DNA of 21,996 nt, from assembly GCA_028867395.1 (NCBI GenBank), contig JAGWGO010000005.1, positions 1 to 21,996 on the forward strand, read 5' to 3'. The notes below the pieces were generated by a model, which worked only from the letters and a program-made list of their open reading frames with translations, was not told the DNA's origin and made no database searches. Shown one piece after another: positions 20,598-21,996 of this stretch. Position numbers and translations under genes: made by a program. Position 1 is the stretch's first letter; every line of letters starts with the position of its first letter. This DNA is from Nitrososphaerota archaeon (GTDB taxonomy: Archaea; Thermoproteota; Nitrososphaeria; Nitrososphaerales; Nitrosopumilaceae).

Positions 20598-21996
20598 ATG
20601 CATCTTAGAACAGACATTTTAGGAATAGAATCAGGCGGCAAACCCATTGTGTTTCTCAACAAATTTGATGCAGACGAGATAGGAATAAGGGCATCTGGTA
20701 GAACCACGATAAATTACAAAAAAAGATCAATTACAGCTATAGTCAACACAACAACATCAGTTAAGCGAGGATTTATCGGAGTAAACGAGGAGGTAAGACT
20801 GTCACTTGGGCTAAAACAAAATTTTGAAGTAGACGTTGAGATTGCCATCTTTCCAAGGTCGCTCCAGTTCATTCACAACAAGTTGACTGGTAGAAGACTT
20901 GGGTACGATGAGATTTCTGAGATTGTAAAAGATGTAGTACAAGGAAACTTGAATGAAAATGAGATCTCGGCTTTTGTTACTGCATTGAGCATGCAGGGAT
21001 TGGATCTTGATGAAGCTACTGGCCTTGCGCTATCCATGGTTGATACTGGAAAACAGCTGAATCTTAGAAAGAAGACGGTAGTTGATAAACACAGTATTGG
21101 CGGAGTTCCTGGCGACAAGACCACGTTGCTTGTAGTTCCAATTGTTGCTGCCATGGGCCTGACAATTCCAAAGGTTTCATCGAGGGCAATAACTTCAGCA
21201 GGCGGAACTGCCGATAGGGCAGAAGCTTTGATGCCAGTAGACCTGAAGATTTCTGAGATGGAGTGTGTTGTCCAAAAAAGCAACGGCTGCATAGTATGGG
21301 GTGGTTCGCTGGAGCTAGCACCTGCAGATGACATATTCGTCAGAAGCGAGTATTCGTTGTACATAGATCCTCTATTGCTACCATCGATTATGAGCAAGAA
21401 AAAGGCAGTCAACGCAACACACCTTGTGATTGACATACCGACTGGAAGAGGCTCAAAGATGCAGACAATTAGTGATTCTGATTTTTTAGCAAAAGAACTG
21501 ATAGAGCTTGGACGAAGGCTAGGAATTCACACACACTGTGTCTTGACAAATGGAGAAAAACCAATAGGATTTGCCTTGGGACCATCGCTTGAGGCAAGGG
21601 AGGCACTCTCAGTATTAATGAATAAGTCGCATGTGCCGGATCTGGTAGACAAAGTTTGCCACATCGCAGGCAGTATATTTGAGATGGTAGGAAAAAAGAA
21701 CGGTTATCAGTTAGCAAGAGAGGTCTTGCGGAGCGGAAAGGCAGAAAAGAAGATGAGAGAAATAATAGGCTTGCAAGGTGGAAACCCGAAGATAAGAATT
21801 GACGATTTGGAAATAGGACAAGAAAAGATAGAGGTCAAGGCAAAAAAGTCTGGCCAAGTATTATCGATGGATAATGTAGCACTAATTGAAATTGCACGTG
21901 CCGCAGGAGCTCCAAAAGACAAAGGAGCAGGAATTGCATTTAGCAAGAAGCTTGGAGACAAGGTTCGCATTGGCGATACCGTATACACGATTTATG
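20598..21996 (+). CDS. deoA: AMP phosphorylase (archaeal DeoA), 3' truncated by window edge
   Basis: Phosphorolyses AMP (and other NMPs) to free base and ribose 1,5-bisphosphate in the archaeal nucleotide salvage pathway. The frame is open from ATG 20598 to the window end, 466 codons; about 35-40 residues should be missing compared with roughly 500-residue homologues. An archaeal N-terminal domain (residues 1-85) is followed by the thymidine-phosphorylase-type core: VDKHSIGGVPGDKTT (162-176) for phosphate binding, and SSRAITSAGGTADRAEAL (194-211) for the nucleotide site. The N-terminal domain and overall length distinguish it from bacterial thymidine phosphorylase. No ribose-1,5-bisphosphate isomerase or RuBisCO is visible, so the fate of the sugar is not shown here. 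Confidence 0.93.
   Translation, partial: MHLRTDILGIESGGKPIVFLNKFDADEIGIRASGRTTINYKKRSITAIVNTTTSVKRGFIGVNEEVRLSLGLKQNFEVDVEIAIFPRSLQFIHNKLTGRRLGYDEISEIVKDVVQGNLNENEISAFVTALSMQGLDLDEATGLALSMVDTGKQLNLRKKTVVDKHSIGGVPGDKTTLLVVPIVAAMGLTIPKVSSRAITSAGGTADRAEALMPVDLKISEMECVVQKSNGCIVWGGSLELAPADDIFVRSEYSLYIDPLLLPSIMSKKKAVNATHLVIDIPTGRGSKMQTISDSDFLAKELIELGRRLGIHTHCVLTNGEKPIGFALGPSLEAREALSVLMNKSHVPDLVDKVCHIAGSIFEMVGKKNGYQLAREVLRSGKAEKKMREIIGLQGGNPKIRIDDLEIGQEKIEVKAKKSGQVLSMDNVALIEIARAAGAPKDKGAGIAFSKKLGDKVRIGDTVYTIY

Noticed and set aside
20873..21436. 187-aa minus-strand ORF at the right end
   Set aside because: It is antisense to the AMP phosphorylase gene, whose motifs are clear on the plus strand.
1..21996. 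CRISPR arrays, insertion sequences, prophage or integrase genes
   Set aside because: No spaced direct repeats, transposase or integrase frames, or phage structural genes were seen; the gene content looks like ordinary chromosome.

Overview
The window reads as chromosomal DNA of an ammonia-oxidising archaeon of the Nitrososphaeria (Thaumarchaeota). Three things point there. There is a eukaryote-type DNA topoisomerase IB, a hallmark of this phylum. There is an ADP-forming acyl-CoA synthetase directly followed by a short-chain hydratase, the arrangement of the thaumarchaeal 3-hydroxypropionate/4-hydroxybutyrate carbon-fixation genes. There is a lone cupredoxin among universal stress proteins. 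Archaeal DnaG, CTP-type riboflavin kinase, archaeal FAD synthetase and archaeal AMP phosphorylase agree. A Nitrosopumilales-type organism is my inference; the genus is not resolved. Many genes show a TATA-like block about 24-30 nt before the start codon, implying leaderless mRNAs; a few (dnaG, the hydratase, topoisomerase IB) have a Shine-Dalgarno sequence instead.

Layout. 1-2750: cofactor and nucleic-acid genes: the end of FAD synthetase (ribL), convergent with a minus-strand group of a small Toprim protein, dnaG and an HTH-riboflavin kinase fusion. 2747-6387: a glutamine-amidotransferase domain protein, then the acyl-CoA synthetase and hydratase pair of the carbon-fixation cycle. 6479-10453: an A-type Fe-S carrier, then minus-strand genes for a stand-alone RAM domain, glutamate dehydrogenase, TatA, a UbiE-like methyltransferase and an extended SDR. 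10549-15667: a large MrfA/Hrq1-type helicase, a classical SDR and topoisomerase IB. 15668-16078: intergenic, with an intron-containing tRNA(CAT), a possible 16-residue ORF and inverted repeats. 16079-20470: a stress/redox neighbourhood with three UspA proteins, a small membrane protein, an ABC ATPase without a permease, a flavin-type split-barrel protein and a secreted cupredoxin. 20598-end: AMP phosphorylase, cut by the window edge.

The most interesting signal is regulatory. A 20-bp inverted repeat, GATTATC-N6-GATAATC with at most one mismatch in 14 half-site positions, occurs three times, all within the stress/redox neighbourhood. Its centre lies 49.5-51.5 nt before four start codons: the membrane protein, the ABC ATPase, and both divergent genes of the flavoprotein/cupredoxin pair. 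This looks like a small, undescribed regulon whose regulator binds just upstream of the TATA/BRE. Secondary points are a 66-nt imperfect palindrome at the topoisomerase IB promoter, a cupredoxin with Arg at the usual axial Met position, and divergent start codons that overlap in a CATG.
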